Of a stretch of DNA of 64,000 bases, positions 22,701 through 33,509 are shown one piece after another; within the stretch, counting starts at the first letter, position 1, and each line of letters starts with the position of its first letter. The notes beneath the pieces are model-generated. The model saw only the letters and a list, made by a program, of their open reading frames with translations, was not told where the DNA came from and searched no databases. Origin of the DNA: Prochilodus magdalenae (lineage: Eukaryota; Chordata; Actinopteri; Characiformes; Prochilodontidae); contig JAMWET010006563.1 of the NCBI GenBank assembly GCA_024036415.1, positions 238,465-302,464 on the forward strand, in the 5' to 3' direction. Both the position numbers and the translations under genes were made by a program.

Positions 22701-23579
22701 ATTTGGTCCAGGAGTGGAATTTCATCAATACAGGATCTATATATAGATAAACACTTTGCATCCTTTGAACAGCTGGTGAATAAATTTAATATCTCTAGGG
22801 CAGATTTTTTCAGATACTTACAGCTGCGAAGTTTTACAGCATCACTCTTTGATTGCTTTCCCTTGAAACCTCCTATTTCCCTACTAGATCTCATTTTAAA
22901 ACTTGGGATAGACTCTAGACAGGTTATAGGCAGAATATATGAGCTCCTCCTTTCACATAATCCGATAATTTTAAATGATCTCAAAAGCAGGTGGGAGGAG
23001 GATCTGAATGACCAAATCCCAGAGGAAATGTGGCACAGAATTATTAGAAGAATACACTCATCCTCTATTTGTCAACGACATTCTGTAATGCAGTTTAAGG
23101 TAGTACATCAGCTTCACTGGAGTAAAGTAAAACTGGCTAAGTTTAAACCAAGTCTGGATCCAACATGTGATAGGTGTAGACAAGATCCTGCAAATTTGAT
23201 ACACATGTTCTGGACATGTCCAAAACTATATCAATTTTGGCGGTCTATTTTTGACACTCTCTCGAGAATTTTTGAACACCCAGTTGACTGCTCTCCTTGT
23301 GCTGCATTATTTGGTGTCTTACCATTAGATTCTTACCTAAGTACATATAAAGGCAATATGTTAGCTTTCTGCACTTTATTAGCCAGGCGATTAATACTGT
23401 TCAGGTGGAAAGATCCTCATCCCCCTACTTATTCTCAATGGATCAAAGAGGTTACGCAATATCTCAAGCTTGAGAAGATAAGATACTCTCTTCAAGGGTC
23501 TGTACAGAGATTTTATGCAATCTGGCAGCCCTTCTTAACTTTCCTGGAAAATATGGAGGCTGAAGATCTGACCCTATAA
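19746..23579 (+). CDS. LINE ORF2 protein: endonuclease and reverse transcriptase
   Basis: This 1277-residue polyprotein nicks genomic DNA and reverse-transcribes the element's RNA at the nick. Residues 15-250 are an apurinic-type endonuclease. Visible active-site residues are Asn21 (S-W-N-V), Glu50 (L-Q-E-T-H), Asp152 and Asn154 (G-G-D-L-N), and Asp239/His240 (S-D-H-S-P). Residues about 475-780 are the reverse transcriptase: S-P-G-P-D-G at 479-484, S-Y-R-P-V-S at 538-543, Asp608 in S-L-D-A-E-K-A-F-D, R-Q-G-C-P at 666-670, and the catalytic Y-A-D-D at 708-711. A C-terminal knuckle follows: Cys1141, Cys1144, His1153, Cys1158. The length is normal for L1-like ORF2. It ends in TAA and every motif is intact. 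The ATG is the first after the in-frame stop at 19722. Confidence 0.96.
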   Translation: MGDTNSLGRSKGCLVNFISWNVKSLNHPVKRKKVLRHLKYLKADIAFLQETHLRTVDQGRLWGGWIGEAFHSNFGSKARGVAILINKNIPFVASSVESDPAGRYVVVVGQMYGFPVILANIYAPNFDDNTFFVNFFSRLPNVDTHHLILGGDLNCVLSPNLDRSSSVVTYRSKSAQAVKLFLNTYGVADIWRFRNPNSRAYSFFSPVHKMFSRIDYFLIDKKLIPAVRDCEYQSIVISDHSPLSMSIHIPDSVPSYRPWRFNSLLLSEEHFVNFIKSEIAFFITHNQTPGISNSTVWESLKAYLRGQIISYSAMRRKRDTDRIKQLTDDILKLDTEYSHSPSDEVLKQRLILKTEFDLLITREVENLILKSRHSSYEHGEKAGKILAHQLRQRTASQYIPEIYDEQGSKHSDHLEINSCFYHYYSSLYKSEPSEDVVLDNFFQKLKIPKIDSELAEILEEDISVEEIIESIRSMQSSRSPGPDGYPSEFFKAFSEQLAPLLLSVFQESLASQSLPPTLREATISLILKKDKNPLQCSSYRPVSLLNTDVKILAKLLALRLEQPLSSIISTDQTGFMKNRYSFFNVRRLMNILYDPAPSVTPEILLSLDAEKAFDRVEWGYLFCALEKFGFGPKYISYIKTLYSSPTAAVRTNNNLSAHFHLQRGTRQGCPMSPLLFNIAIEPLALALRQDTLIKGIYRGGQEHKLSLYADDLLLYISDPMSSLPKLLELFGEFGKISGYKINPSKSELMPVNDTAKTIHYGLTPFKISKEKFRYLGIWITHDYKDLYKLNFLPLMSHLKQDFKRWDLLPLSLCGRINTVKMNVLPRFLYLFQNIPIFLTSSVFRSLDTLVSDFIWNKKTPRIQKSILQKPRSQGGMALPNLRFYYWAANIRNLLYWVESIEESHTPKWVILENSSCDPTSLSALLCSKLPWEKPISYYSKNPIVIQSIKIWNQFKRAFALFGASVHTPILKNHMFTPSISDGVFNIWSRSGISSIQDLYIDKHFASFEQLVNKFNISRADFFRYLQLRSFTASLFDCFPLKPPISLLDLILKLGIDSRQVIGRIYELLLSHNPIILNDLKSRWEEDLNDQIPEEMWHRIIRRIHSSSICQRHSVMQFKVVHQLHWSKVKLAKFKPSLDPTCDRCRQDPANLIHMFWTCPKLYQFWRSIFDTLSRIFEHPVDCSPCAALFGVLPLDSYLSTYKGNMLAFCTLLARRLILFRWKDPHPPTYSQWIKEVTQYLKLEKIRYSLQGSVQRFYAIWQPFLTFLENMEAEDLTL

Positions 23580-23738
23580 TAGGTATTTATTTTGAAACAC
23601 TAATTGTTTTAGTTTTTAATACTGTACAATGTACAAGATTTTGTTGCAGGTCTGAGGGCTGGGTGGGGGTGGGGGGAAATGTGGAGTGGGACTGTTTGTA
23701 TTTTGTCTATTGTAAAACTTTAATAAAAAGACTTTGAT
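23580..23738 (+). other. LINE 3' UTR with G-quadruplex motif and non-poly(A) tail
   Basis: The 3' UTR is 159 bp. Four G-runs of three or more lie within 23656-23677, fitting a canonical G-quadruplex on the sense strand. The element ends TTTAATAAAAAGACTTTGAT with no A-tail. Confidence 0.8.
23722..23727 (+). terminator. Polyadenylation-like signal AATAAA
   Basis: AATAAA lies 11 bases before the element's last base. It may serve as a weak polyadenylation signal or simply be part of the conserved 3' end that the reverse transcriptase recognises. Confidence 0.4.
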
Positions 23739-23753
23739 CAATGAATATCTCCT
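23739..23753. repeat. Target-site duplication, 3' copy
   Basis: CAATGAATATCTCCT is identical to 18215-18229. Removing the LINE and one copy restores TACAATC-CAATGAATATCTCCT-CATAAGCC as the empty site. Confidence 0.93.
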
Positions 23754-26700
23754 CATAAGCCAATAGCTATGCATTCTGTGTGTGCACAGTGCCCTGGCTC
23801 TGCAAATAGGAATTAAACAAAGTGGCTTGGCTCCAGACACAAAACACTCCTCCAGTCTATTAGACTATCATGGGGACTTTGTGCCTATGCACAGGACATG
23901 AGGAAATTAAGAGACCCTGTGTTCAACTGGGAAACAGGAGCTTTCAAAAAAGTACCTGGGGAGACTAGAGTATACTGCATCTACTGCACCATTTACAGTG
24001 GAACATGAAAACCTGAACATGAAGTTGGTAAAAAGAAAGCAGACTTAGGCTAAATCAAAACTTAAAAGGCATTAAATGGGTTAAGATTTCTTGCTGTTTC
24101 ACAGAACCAATATGTCAGTATCCTTTGTTCCCTTTGCTAATGTCTGTGATAGCAACTGGTTAGCTTTGCAGCAAAATTGTAGTGACAGTAAGCTAACCCA
24201 CAACCTAGCCTAGTTACATTACTTGCTGTGTTGCTGTTCGCTCTTATTATATATTACGGTGTTGTCCGTTATTACCGTGGTGACCGTACAATGGACAAAG
24301 TATATTTTATGACCACAAAGATCTACTGAATTTAGGTGATGTTGCATCTGAAAGAATACCGAACCTTCAAATATAAAAAATCTCTCTTAAGAATCATTCT
24401 AAGTCCTCTGAAAGCCCTACATACATTACTGCCTTTGGAAACATGCCTAACCAGTTTCAGTCTGTAGTAATAAAACAGCAGCAGCTCTGTGACAGGTCTC
24501 TAACTGAAGGAGTCAATGCTACGAGGTAAATTACACGTTGGCGTGTCTAATTCAAGCCTAAAATCACAGAACGTGTGTTACAAGCTTTACACGTGTTAGC
24601 ATTCTATTAAACCCTATAGTGGTATTAGAAGAGATTAGCATTTTCAGAAAGGTTTCTTTTTTTTTTTTTTGAGTTGTAACACGGTCAGAACCGAAGGCCT
24701 AACTTTATTAGTCGTGGTTCACCTCTGATCTGTGCATGCAATATTGGCAACTTTTGTCATAGCAAATATAAGAAAGGTTGTTGCAGCAGAACTCAGTATG
24801 GAGCAGGTGATGGATCTTGGTGGCTGAAGTTAATGAGTGGCATTTGGGTGAGGACAGAACCCTTCTCAGCCCCCACTTTGTGAGATTGCTGGGCTAATGG
24901 CTCAGAGAGGAGGCACTGTGCCTTGGACAGACTCGAGCTCCATTAGGCTGATTGCTGGCCCAGCATTTATGCTGGCAAACACTCCACTTTGCCTTCTCAG
25001 TCAGGAAAACTGAAAATTTACCTCACTCTTCGTACTAGTACTCAGATGTAAGGCCATTTGTAGAAATAGGCTTATTTTTTCTCAGGTTTATCTTTTGGAT
25101 TCATTCTTTGCACAATACCACTTAACAAAGGTCATTCTACACAGCACTTTTCTTCCTCTGTTAAGAGGAACTGCTTACCAGTGACTCTGGCCTCATGACC
25201 ATTCAGGATCTTATCTTTAGTGGTCAAATCTCAGGCCATCAAAATAAGCCTACCCAGAACAAGGGCCAAATCGCACAATGCATTATAGCAGAAACTCCAC
25301 TTTGTATCGATTCTCTGAGTCCCCTGACAAGGTGACTTACATTGAATTGTTTGTTATTGTATTAATCTGTACAACAAGAACCTCTCCTAAGACCAGCTGG
25401 GATAAATCTGAAATTTGTCTTTAAGTTAGGTCAGCATGGTATCATCTTGTAGTGAACGCCAAGCCATAAAACTCCTTATATGTTTCTCTAGAGAGGTGAA
25501 ATGAAATGATGGAATGCAAGCAAGAATTTATCATTGGGCTCCATGTTCTTTAAATCTGTGTCCATGTATTGGTGAAACAGAGAAAGGCAAGCACAGAGGA
25601 CCTGCCAGGCTCAGTTGTGGTTGATAGGTATTGCTTATGCAAATAGGCAAATGTGACAGTTTGTTTGTGACTGGTGATTGTACCCTGCTGAGAAAGCACT
25701 AACACTGGTCCCTATCACATCATAAACGTAATGAATTCAGTTTTCACGAGGCTGCTCATTAAGGCAATTAAAGACAGGAAAGTCTGATGAAAGAAAGATA
25801 AGACTCTCACCCAGTAGCTTTGATGGTTGAGGTCAAGGTTTGAGAGTTATTCCAGCGGAGAGCCAAAAGCCTCAGGAAATCTATGACCGTGCCTGCTCCA
25901 GCACCAGTGGCAGCTTATTATGTGTTTGTCTTATCAAATAAAAACAAAGTACCAGATTATTCTGTCATTTAAGAGTCTTGATCACAGAGTACGTTGTTTT
26001 ACCAAGCTCTCTGTGTCTCTGAGTGAGAAATGTGTCAGAAGTTGCTCAGCCTGCCACTAAACCTGTGCCCACCATCTCTAAAACCTACCCAGACTGCTAT
26101 AACAGAGCGTAAGCAGACATAGCTTTACCTAGTTTCTAAACCTAAAAGACAAGGCTGTGAATTACCAACAAACAATCACTAATATGTGGCTAAAGTAGCT
26201 AGTTTGGTTGGCCTTTTTCTTTCAGTGCCATATTTAGCTGATGATTAAATTAATTTGTTGGAATCCATAGGTTGAGAAACAGATGAATGGATTATAATAG
26301 GGATCCACTGCAGTGTTTTGTCAAAAAGAACAACCTGTTCCTGATTAAATCCACTCTCTGTGCTTACCGCCCCCGCTGTGAGGAGAGTGGTGGATTAACC
26401 TATCAAAATTATACATAAAACACAGAAATGATGTGAATACAAAATACTGCTTCAGAATAAAATAGAAAATGATGACAGCCTCTGATAGCCTAATCACTAC
26501 TAGCTAGTTTGAGTAACATTGTAAAAAAATTAGATATAATAAGGAATGCACAGTAAGCGCTACCCTTATTGGACCTTTAGTCTATCACTTTAGTAAATGA
26601 TATCACTTAGAGCTTTAAGTGACTTTATCTATCTTGTCTAGCATCATCTCATCACATAATCCATACGAATGCCTACTAGCAAGTTTGGCACACCCTCACA

Positions 26701-29700
26701 CAATGCACAGAAAGTAAAAACCACCACTCTGAAATGCCCTGCTTCAGCCTAGCTTGGAAAAGTGGAACAGGTCCTCCAACTTGTTCTGCCTGGCTCTTAG
26801 GAACAGTCTCTGGCTCAAACTGATCCAGCAGACCTAGGCTGTTGGCCAGTCAGAGCAGAATGTGTAAGCTGACCAATTCACAGCACAATGGGCTCATCAG
26901 GAAGGGAGGTGTGAGAACACGGGAACTCTAACTGAGAGTTTCAGACAGAGGGCGAATACACATATGCAGTACAAAATATAATGTTATGGGAAAACTGAAG
27001 CCTGTATATCTATTTTAGTAGACCCCAAATTAATTAAACTAATTACAGAAAATAAGCATAATCAGCCTTTTACGAGCGTTCTCCCTGTTCTGATCCGGGA
27101 TTTCACCTATCCTGCAGTACAGGAACAGATTCCCACATGTAGTTGACTCACTACTTAATAACATTTGGATGGCCTAAATCTGTAGACCATTGGTTCTAGA
27201 TGTGTATCTTTTAGGCTGAGAGAAGCGTATAAGTGTGGCAGTGTTACGTATTGTGTTTCAGCCAGGTTGTTGGAGTTGTTATGCAGAGGCTCATTTGGGG
27301 TGTTAAAGTCTACATGCATCACAGATCTTGTATGAATAAAGCAGTGTTTCTGCAACTATGGGCAATTTTGGATGGTCAAATATATATAAAGTAAAATAGC
27401 AATACTGTGACATTCTGTCTGTTCTACAACTGAATAGTGGTAAACACCGTTATAAATGAGGTGGTAGAAATATGCAGAGAATTTTGCAGATCTTTATTTC
27501 ACTCTTGTATGAATATAGACAAACCTAGATTAGACTTGTGTGGTGTTGTCCATTGGTTGTGATGTTTCAGATCAGTCGGATCAGCACAATTATGTTTAGT
27601 GGAGAGCATGGCATGTGCTAGCCTTGGCTCAGGGTTTTTCTTTAATCATTCTGTAGGCCAAGGTAAGGTATCTCAGCAGTTTTTTAATCCATCCTCACAG
27701 AGAGCCAACATGTTACGCTGTATGCCTTTTCATGAGTACATTCCCTGTCTTCACTTGCATTTTATAACTCTGGTTTAATAATGTGTGTCCTCTTCAATAA
27801 GTAAGGGTCCCTGCCCCTGCGTCATGTCCTACACGAGCTTAAGAAATGCTTATCACACTTTCAAGGGCAGTTTCATCATTTTTTGAGATTCCACTTTGTT
27901 CTTAATCATTTAAGTACAGGTAGGCTAAGGTTTTCATGGAAAATCCATCTCCATTCTTGTCCAGGAAACTTGAAAATCATTAATGAATTATAACGAGCGT
28001 GTCACCAAAGGCATAAATCTGCATGAGGCCGCTGTAATTCCGTCTGTCCTTTTTAAGAGGCTGAAGGATGGCATGAGAGAGTGGCCTTGGGTGCTTAGCG
28101 TTACGCTAACTTAAGCCCTGATTCACAGTCATCCCCTTCACTGGCCCTGACAAACCTTAAGCGGAGTCCTTTGAGAATCAGCTATTCAGTGAAAGTAGTG
28201 GTCTGGCTCTGTTTCAACGCACGGGGAATGCCCTTATAATGTCCACCTTGGCTATAATGGCTTTTAACATTGTGATTTCTTCTAATTAAATTTGTCAGCA
28301 TAAACAGCGCAGTTTACAAAGTACATCTTTAGTGGAGTTTATTTCTCTGAATAAAGGCAGACGGGAGGCAGTTTACTCTAAAGGTATTTTCATCCAAACA
28401 AAAACAGTTGCTCCTTTGTGTCTGATTTATCAAACAGTATCTGGGGAGCGCTTTCTGCAGTAATGTGAAAAATGGCTCTATTAGGCACTAATTAAGTCCA
28501 GATTTAGGTGATGGAGCCGGGTGGCAGAGTGAAGAATTGCCCTGGCCTTAAAGGCACGCAGGAGGCGTAAAAAAATAATGCTGTCAGGAATTGAGGCGTG
28601 TTGATAGGTGACAGGCCAACGTGATGATGGAAGTCCTCCAGCAGGAAAGCATTCAGAGAATAGAGTGGTGTCAAGTAGGAGCTATCAGGAAACAAATGTC
28701 AGTATAATTTGTCACCTGAGTGACAAAGTAGAATACTGCAGCTTTCATTGCCAGATTGTGTTGAATGTGAAATCATCACTATCATATCATCTCCTCTCTC
28801 GTGCCTACAAGGCTTAAAATAAAGGTGTCAAAATAGGTTATTCAGAGTGATGGCATAGAGCAACCTCTATTGGTTCCTAAAAGAAGCAGGGCATGGTTTG
28901 TTAAACAAGCTTTTTTAAATTAAACGCTAGATAATGGAAAACGTTTTATTATCATAAAGTGTTCAAGCCAGAAACCATTCAGGAACCTTTTTTGAAGGTG
29001 TCATCCTGGTAAAGTACACACACTGCAGATTTGCAAATCATGTATAACCAATGTATGAGTTCTGTAGCAGGGCTGCATTTAAATCCTTCTCCAGAAACGC
29101 ATTACATTTGATTTTACTGTACACTATAGAGACAAAGGGCATCCCTAATTTCCATTGTAAAGTGTTCGGGATGTGGGTGTGAGCCTATATGGCATAAAAA
29201 CATAGCAATGCTAAAATAACTTTGATGAAGCTTGGGGTTATAAGCGGGGGTTACTGACTTGCTAGTTACAGATGCACCCCCTCAAGGCCCTCCCCCAGTA
29301 TACTGTACAGTGATATGGTCCATCCCTAAAACATACATAAATGCCACATTGAGTGTGCCCAGTATGTAAAAGGCACCGCCGGTTTGGTGCAGAACATCAC
29401 TGCTGGACTGACTACCATTACAGAGCAGCAGATTAAGGTATTAAGTAAGCCATTCCAAGTTAGAGGATAGGATTATATAAGGGAAAGAATGCAGCGATGA
29501 CCACTCACATTTAAGCCTTGTTTATGTGTAGATATGGCAATGTGGTTGGTGAAGTTAAATATGGCTGTAAGGCTAAATGTGGTTGAAGCTAAATGGGGTT
29601 GGTTAAATAACATACAGGGGATGTTAACTTGATGTGAAGTAGTTATTAATCAGGTTACAGCAGTTGTTAATGCAGAGTAAGAACTGTAGTTACAGCATTT

Positions 29701-29959
29701 CTTAATCCATATTGATAATTACATTAGGTACTTTGTAGCTTTGCTTTGGGGGGTTTGCTGCATTTTTATGTGCATGTAAATTAGAAGTGAATCAGACATT
29801 CCTGGATATGCTGATTGCACAACTGTCGTGTTTTTTTTTTTGGTTTGTAATATCAGTTGCAGACTAAATACGTTTACTACTCTCCTACTCTCTCTGAAAA
29901 TGTGGCATCAGTGTATTTATATAGCTGCCCAGACCCCTCTTTGTCTGAACCTCCAGAAA
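23754..29959. other. Gene-free DNA with regulatory-looking blocks
   Basis: No exon is recognised over 6.2 kb, and frames stay under 80 codons. A T-run lies at 24657-24671. The stretch 28000-28560 is less AT-rich and unusually free of simple sequence, with TAATTA/ATTAAG cores. It is a candidate conserved noncoding element by style only. Confidence 0.45.
28000..28560. promoter_or_regulatory. Candidate noncoding regulatory block
   Basis: This is complex sequence without repeats or a coding frame. It contains homeodomain-type cores (TCTAATTAAATT, CACTAATTAAGT) and CATTAATGAATTATAA. This is inference only and needs a cross-species comparison. Confidence 0.25.
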
Positions 29960-30244
29960 TCACCCTTCATTTGCTTTCATCAGTGTTGAGGTCTGAACTC
30001 GGGTAGTCAGTCCACTGGTCTGAGAACACCAGCAGCAGACCTTTTTGTTTATTTCCTTGTCTTGGTAAGACAGCTGCACAGCCGTTCAGACTGCAAGCAC
30101 TGATTTGTCTTCTCACAGTGGAAGGATGGACAAGAACACCTGAATTTTTTATTTCAAAAGTATGAGCACAGCTTGATGTTCCTCTCTCTCTTGAAGACAT
30201 TGCATGGTTCCAAATAATCCTGTTTTCATCTTCTCAGAAATATA
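29960..30244 (-). mobile_element. Possible old DNA transposon relic
   Basis: GTCTTCTCACAGTGGAAGGATGGACAAGAACACC and CTTGAAGACATTGCATGGTTCC resemble the body of a dispersed fish transposon seen from its reverse strand. A minus-strand 77-codon frame spans most of it. No terminal repeats or catalytic motif are visible. Confidence 0.3.
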
Positions 30245-30952
30245 ATAGCTGTCCCAACTGGAAAAGTGAACAAATAGAGTATGTGTCTGACTTTTTCACA
30301 GTCCTGTTTGCATAGACACTGAATGAGGGCAATTGACATTAACTCTCCTGTTACAGTAACAGAAACATGTGTTTATAATTCCATCACATATCATCCTTGC
30401 GGTTTAATACAGCAGTTACATTTTTCTATTTCAGATCATTCACATTCACAAAGATTAATAAAGAGAACACAACACCAGCTTACTTACTGGCAGCTTAATT
30501 AGCCTGCTGTGTCTGGTTATGGAGGTTGTATTAATAAACTAGGTGGACATATTGCCCAAAACTCTGCATAGATCAGAGAAGCTATGGGCTATTGTAGCTG
30601 CGGTTCCATTTTAATTCGTAAGTATATTCAAATACATCATGTGTGTTGTTTCTTTTACACAAATATCAATATGAAGTCATCGACCCAAACCTAGCTGCAG
30701 ACACTTTTAGGAGCGCTTTATGACTAATCAAGTGATACATGCATATGCACTCAGCACCTTCCGCCCTCGTACATCTCATAAAAGTCTATGGGGGAGAAAT
30801 ATGGATGATGAAGCATGCAACGACCAGCTATTCTCTTCCCGTGACCAACTTGCTGACGAGCAAGTTAACAAAGTTAATGAGGAAGACCAACCTAAAGAAC
30901 CACATACAATAAAAGCTGATGCTCAGCCTGAGGACATGATGGCAGATCCCAT

Positions 30953-30992
30953 AGATAGACACACGGACAGACAGACAGAGAGACAGACAGAT
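30953..30992. repeat. (ACAG)n-like microsatellite
   Basis: This is an imperfect GACAGACAGACAGAGA array. Confidence 0.85.
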
Positions 30993-31672
30993 TAATAAAT
31001 TAATGATAGAATGAATGATAAAATAAGAAATAATAATAAGACAGTGACATATAAATATAAGAAAAATCCTGCCTCAAGCTAAGTAAATAGACAAATGCGA
31101 GTTTCTCATTAGCTGGGAGCACTAGGAGCAGCTATGCTGGAGCAATGGAAATAATCATAATCGAAAAACAGATTGAATTTAATTATAAATAAGATAATGT
31201 TGCTCTCTGTCCTTCATATCGCTATTTTGCAGCAATGGCTTTTACTAGTGCACCAATCATGGACTGAAATATTTCAGATAGAAGCCAGCGACAGAATCTC
31301 ATTAACTTTTCAATTATTCTCTTCCTAAATACTGTACTCAATTTGCAAGTTGCAAAATGCAAAACTGTAGATTAAGCTAAACAGTTTTGTTAATGCTTTT
31401 TAAAGGCAAAAGTTTTTGAAATCTGAAAGTGCATTTTTTCATTTTTAACCCAGTCCACTCAGTAGTGCAGCTGTGCAACTTTCATTTATAACGCAAGACA
31501 CTACAGGCAGAGATTTGGCAGCATTAATCTTTTTTCAGATTTTGGATAAAATGCACCTGTCATAGGTCACAACAAAATTTGATCCTCACTCAAACTAGAC
31601 GTCTTGTTAAGTTTTTTTGTGAAAATAAGTTAATACATACTTTACATAGAGCAAATTATATTTTTACTGCTT

Positions 31673-31700
31673 AATTGCATAATTCTAATTGCATAATTCT
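31673..31700. repeat. Tandem 14-bp duplication
   Basis: AATTGCATAATTCT occurs twice, head to tail, with no mismatch. Confidence 0.95.
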
Positions 31701-32883
31701 ATAAAATCTAGAAATGCCTTAATATTTTACATGTTAAATTTAGCAAATAAACACTATTTGCATGTTAAAATGTTTTAATTAATTTTCATCAAAGCAAAAA
31801 AACGTTGTATGAATATATGCTTATTACTGTATAACATTGATCTGAATGTTAAGAAACCCCTTTTAATGTCAGTAAATTGAAGTTTGTGCCATCTCTTCAT
31901 CCAGTTCAGCATCTCCCTCTCTGCTGGGTTGACGATTTATTTTAGTAGACTCCGCCACTAATGAGGTCTGTAGAATAGTGTCTTTATGCTGGATAACCAG
32001 TTAGTGAGGTGTTTCTGTCAGAGAAGCCATCTATCCTGTCTGTGTATATCCAAAATCTTACTGTTACAGGATTTCTATTCTAGACCAGACTTAGAAACGG
32101 TACCTGAAGCAGACGGAACTTGACGTTATCATACTAATGGTCAAATGTGCTTTGGTTGTGCTTGAAGGACATCACTTTTTACCCAATTCTTTTAATCTCA
32201 TGAAACGCTATAGCTGGTTGGCACAAACACTGATTGCGACTTTCACATCGATATCTACAATCAAGATGCTGTTTACCCATCCAAGGTGACCCTGAGTCCA
32301 TCTTTACACACACTGGGGGCTTGATTATGACAAAGTGGGTCATAGGCGACGCTTTGTTCCAGCTTTGGTGTCCTGGTAATTCCTCCTAATTTACACTTCG
32401 AAAGTGTTCGGAAGGAAAGCACAAGACAGCGTTCCAATTTAGCATTTATCTCAGCAGCTGGCACCAGCCTTACTTAGCCTGTTTGGTGGCTGTCCAAGGT
32501 TTTATTTACTGTAGCAAATGGAGTGTTTTTGTCCCCTGGAGATTCAAATCTAAAGTGTGTCTGACTTCACACTCTAGCCACCGAATCTTAACCCACACCA
32601 CTGGCTCTCTGTCTTCATTACTGGCATTAAGAAGCTGGTCTACGATTGATATTCAGAAAATGAGCCTTCCTGTCAGTACTCTGCTGGAAGTATTTATTGC
32701 ATGTGGCCGTCTGTAAGAGTTTGGTGGAATGAGCTGCCAGCGTAGGCACACCATCATCTGCTCAAGGCATAAGGGCTGGAGGAAGTGGCTATAAATCACC
32801 ATAGACCTGCGTGTCGTAAATCCTTTGATTTAAAGAAAAAGAAAATAAGATGAGCAGCCAAGGCTGTTTATCAGGCCCAGGCT

Positions 32884-32903
32884 GTATGTCATATATGACA
32901 TAC
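32884..32903. repeat. 20-bp perfect palindrome
   Basis: GTATGTCATATATGACATAC equals its own reverse complement. Confidence 0.95.
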
Positions 32904-33509
32904 CTTTTATATCTCTCATTCTATTTACAGCAACCCATATTCAGTGTCCAGTCCATGCCTCAAATATGCTTTCTGAATTATCATTAAAAAGAGCGGTCAA
33001 CCACACTATCTGAACATACATAACCCATATTTAGACCAATAATTCAGCTTTCACATTTTCATAAATACATGGTACATTACCAGGAGTTATCATATAAATT
33101 GTATTAGTTATTAGGGTTTAGGATTATTAGCTAATTTGCTTGTTTCATTGCATAAGAAGAAACTGTAGATGACTGATGCAGGGGACAGAACTCTGGGAAT
33201 TTGGGCTAGAGTTCTGGGCATGCTCTGCATTAACCTAGAAGGCTGGAATGCCCTTGATAAACAGAAATAGGACAGAGGAACAGGGAGGTGATAGGATGGT
33301 AAGAAAAATTGATGGCATGTTTGAAAGGGAGCTTCAGGCATGGCCCTTCTCCCTAACTTATTTCATAACTCCATGCGATAAGTGCTGAAATGTTTAAAAT
33401 GTTATAATTTAGTTGCACTATGAGTTACACTCTGTAGTTACACTCTTCAAAGAAACCAAGTAAGCAAACCTGGCTTTTCTACAGTACATCTACGTTACTT
33501 GTCACTGTA

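Larger units (their letters stand above)
18230..23738 (+). mobile_element. Full-length Tx1/L1-like LINE retrotransposon
   Basis: This is a 5.5-kb non-LTR retrotransposon with a short 5' leader starting in eight Gs, ORF1, a 431-bp spacer, ORF2 and a short 3' UTR. A perfect 15-bp target-site duplication flanks it. Both reading frames are open from end to end and keep all motifs I can check, so it is a candidate active copy. The 3' end has no poly(A); it finishes AATAAAAAGACTTTGAT directly against the duplication. This matches some Tx1-group elements better than mammalian L1. Clade placement (L1 superfamily, Tx1-like) rests on the endonuclease and RT motif style and a coiled-coil/RRM ORF1, not on a phylogeny. 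Confidence 0.93.
30245..33509. other. Gene-free DNA with minor repeats
   Basis: This stretch holds an ACAG-type simple repeat (30953-30992), a tandem 14-mer AATTGCATAATTCT x2 (31673-31700) and a 20-bp palindrome (32884-32903). No gene is recognised. The block 31860-32470 is complex, non-repetitive sequence of unknown role. Confidence 0.5.
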
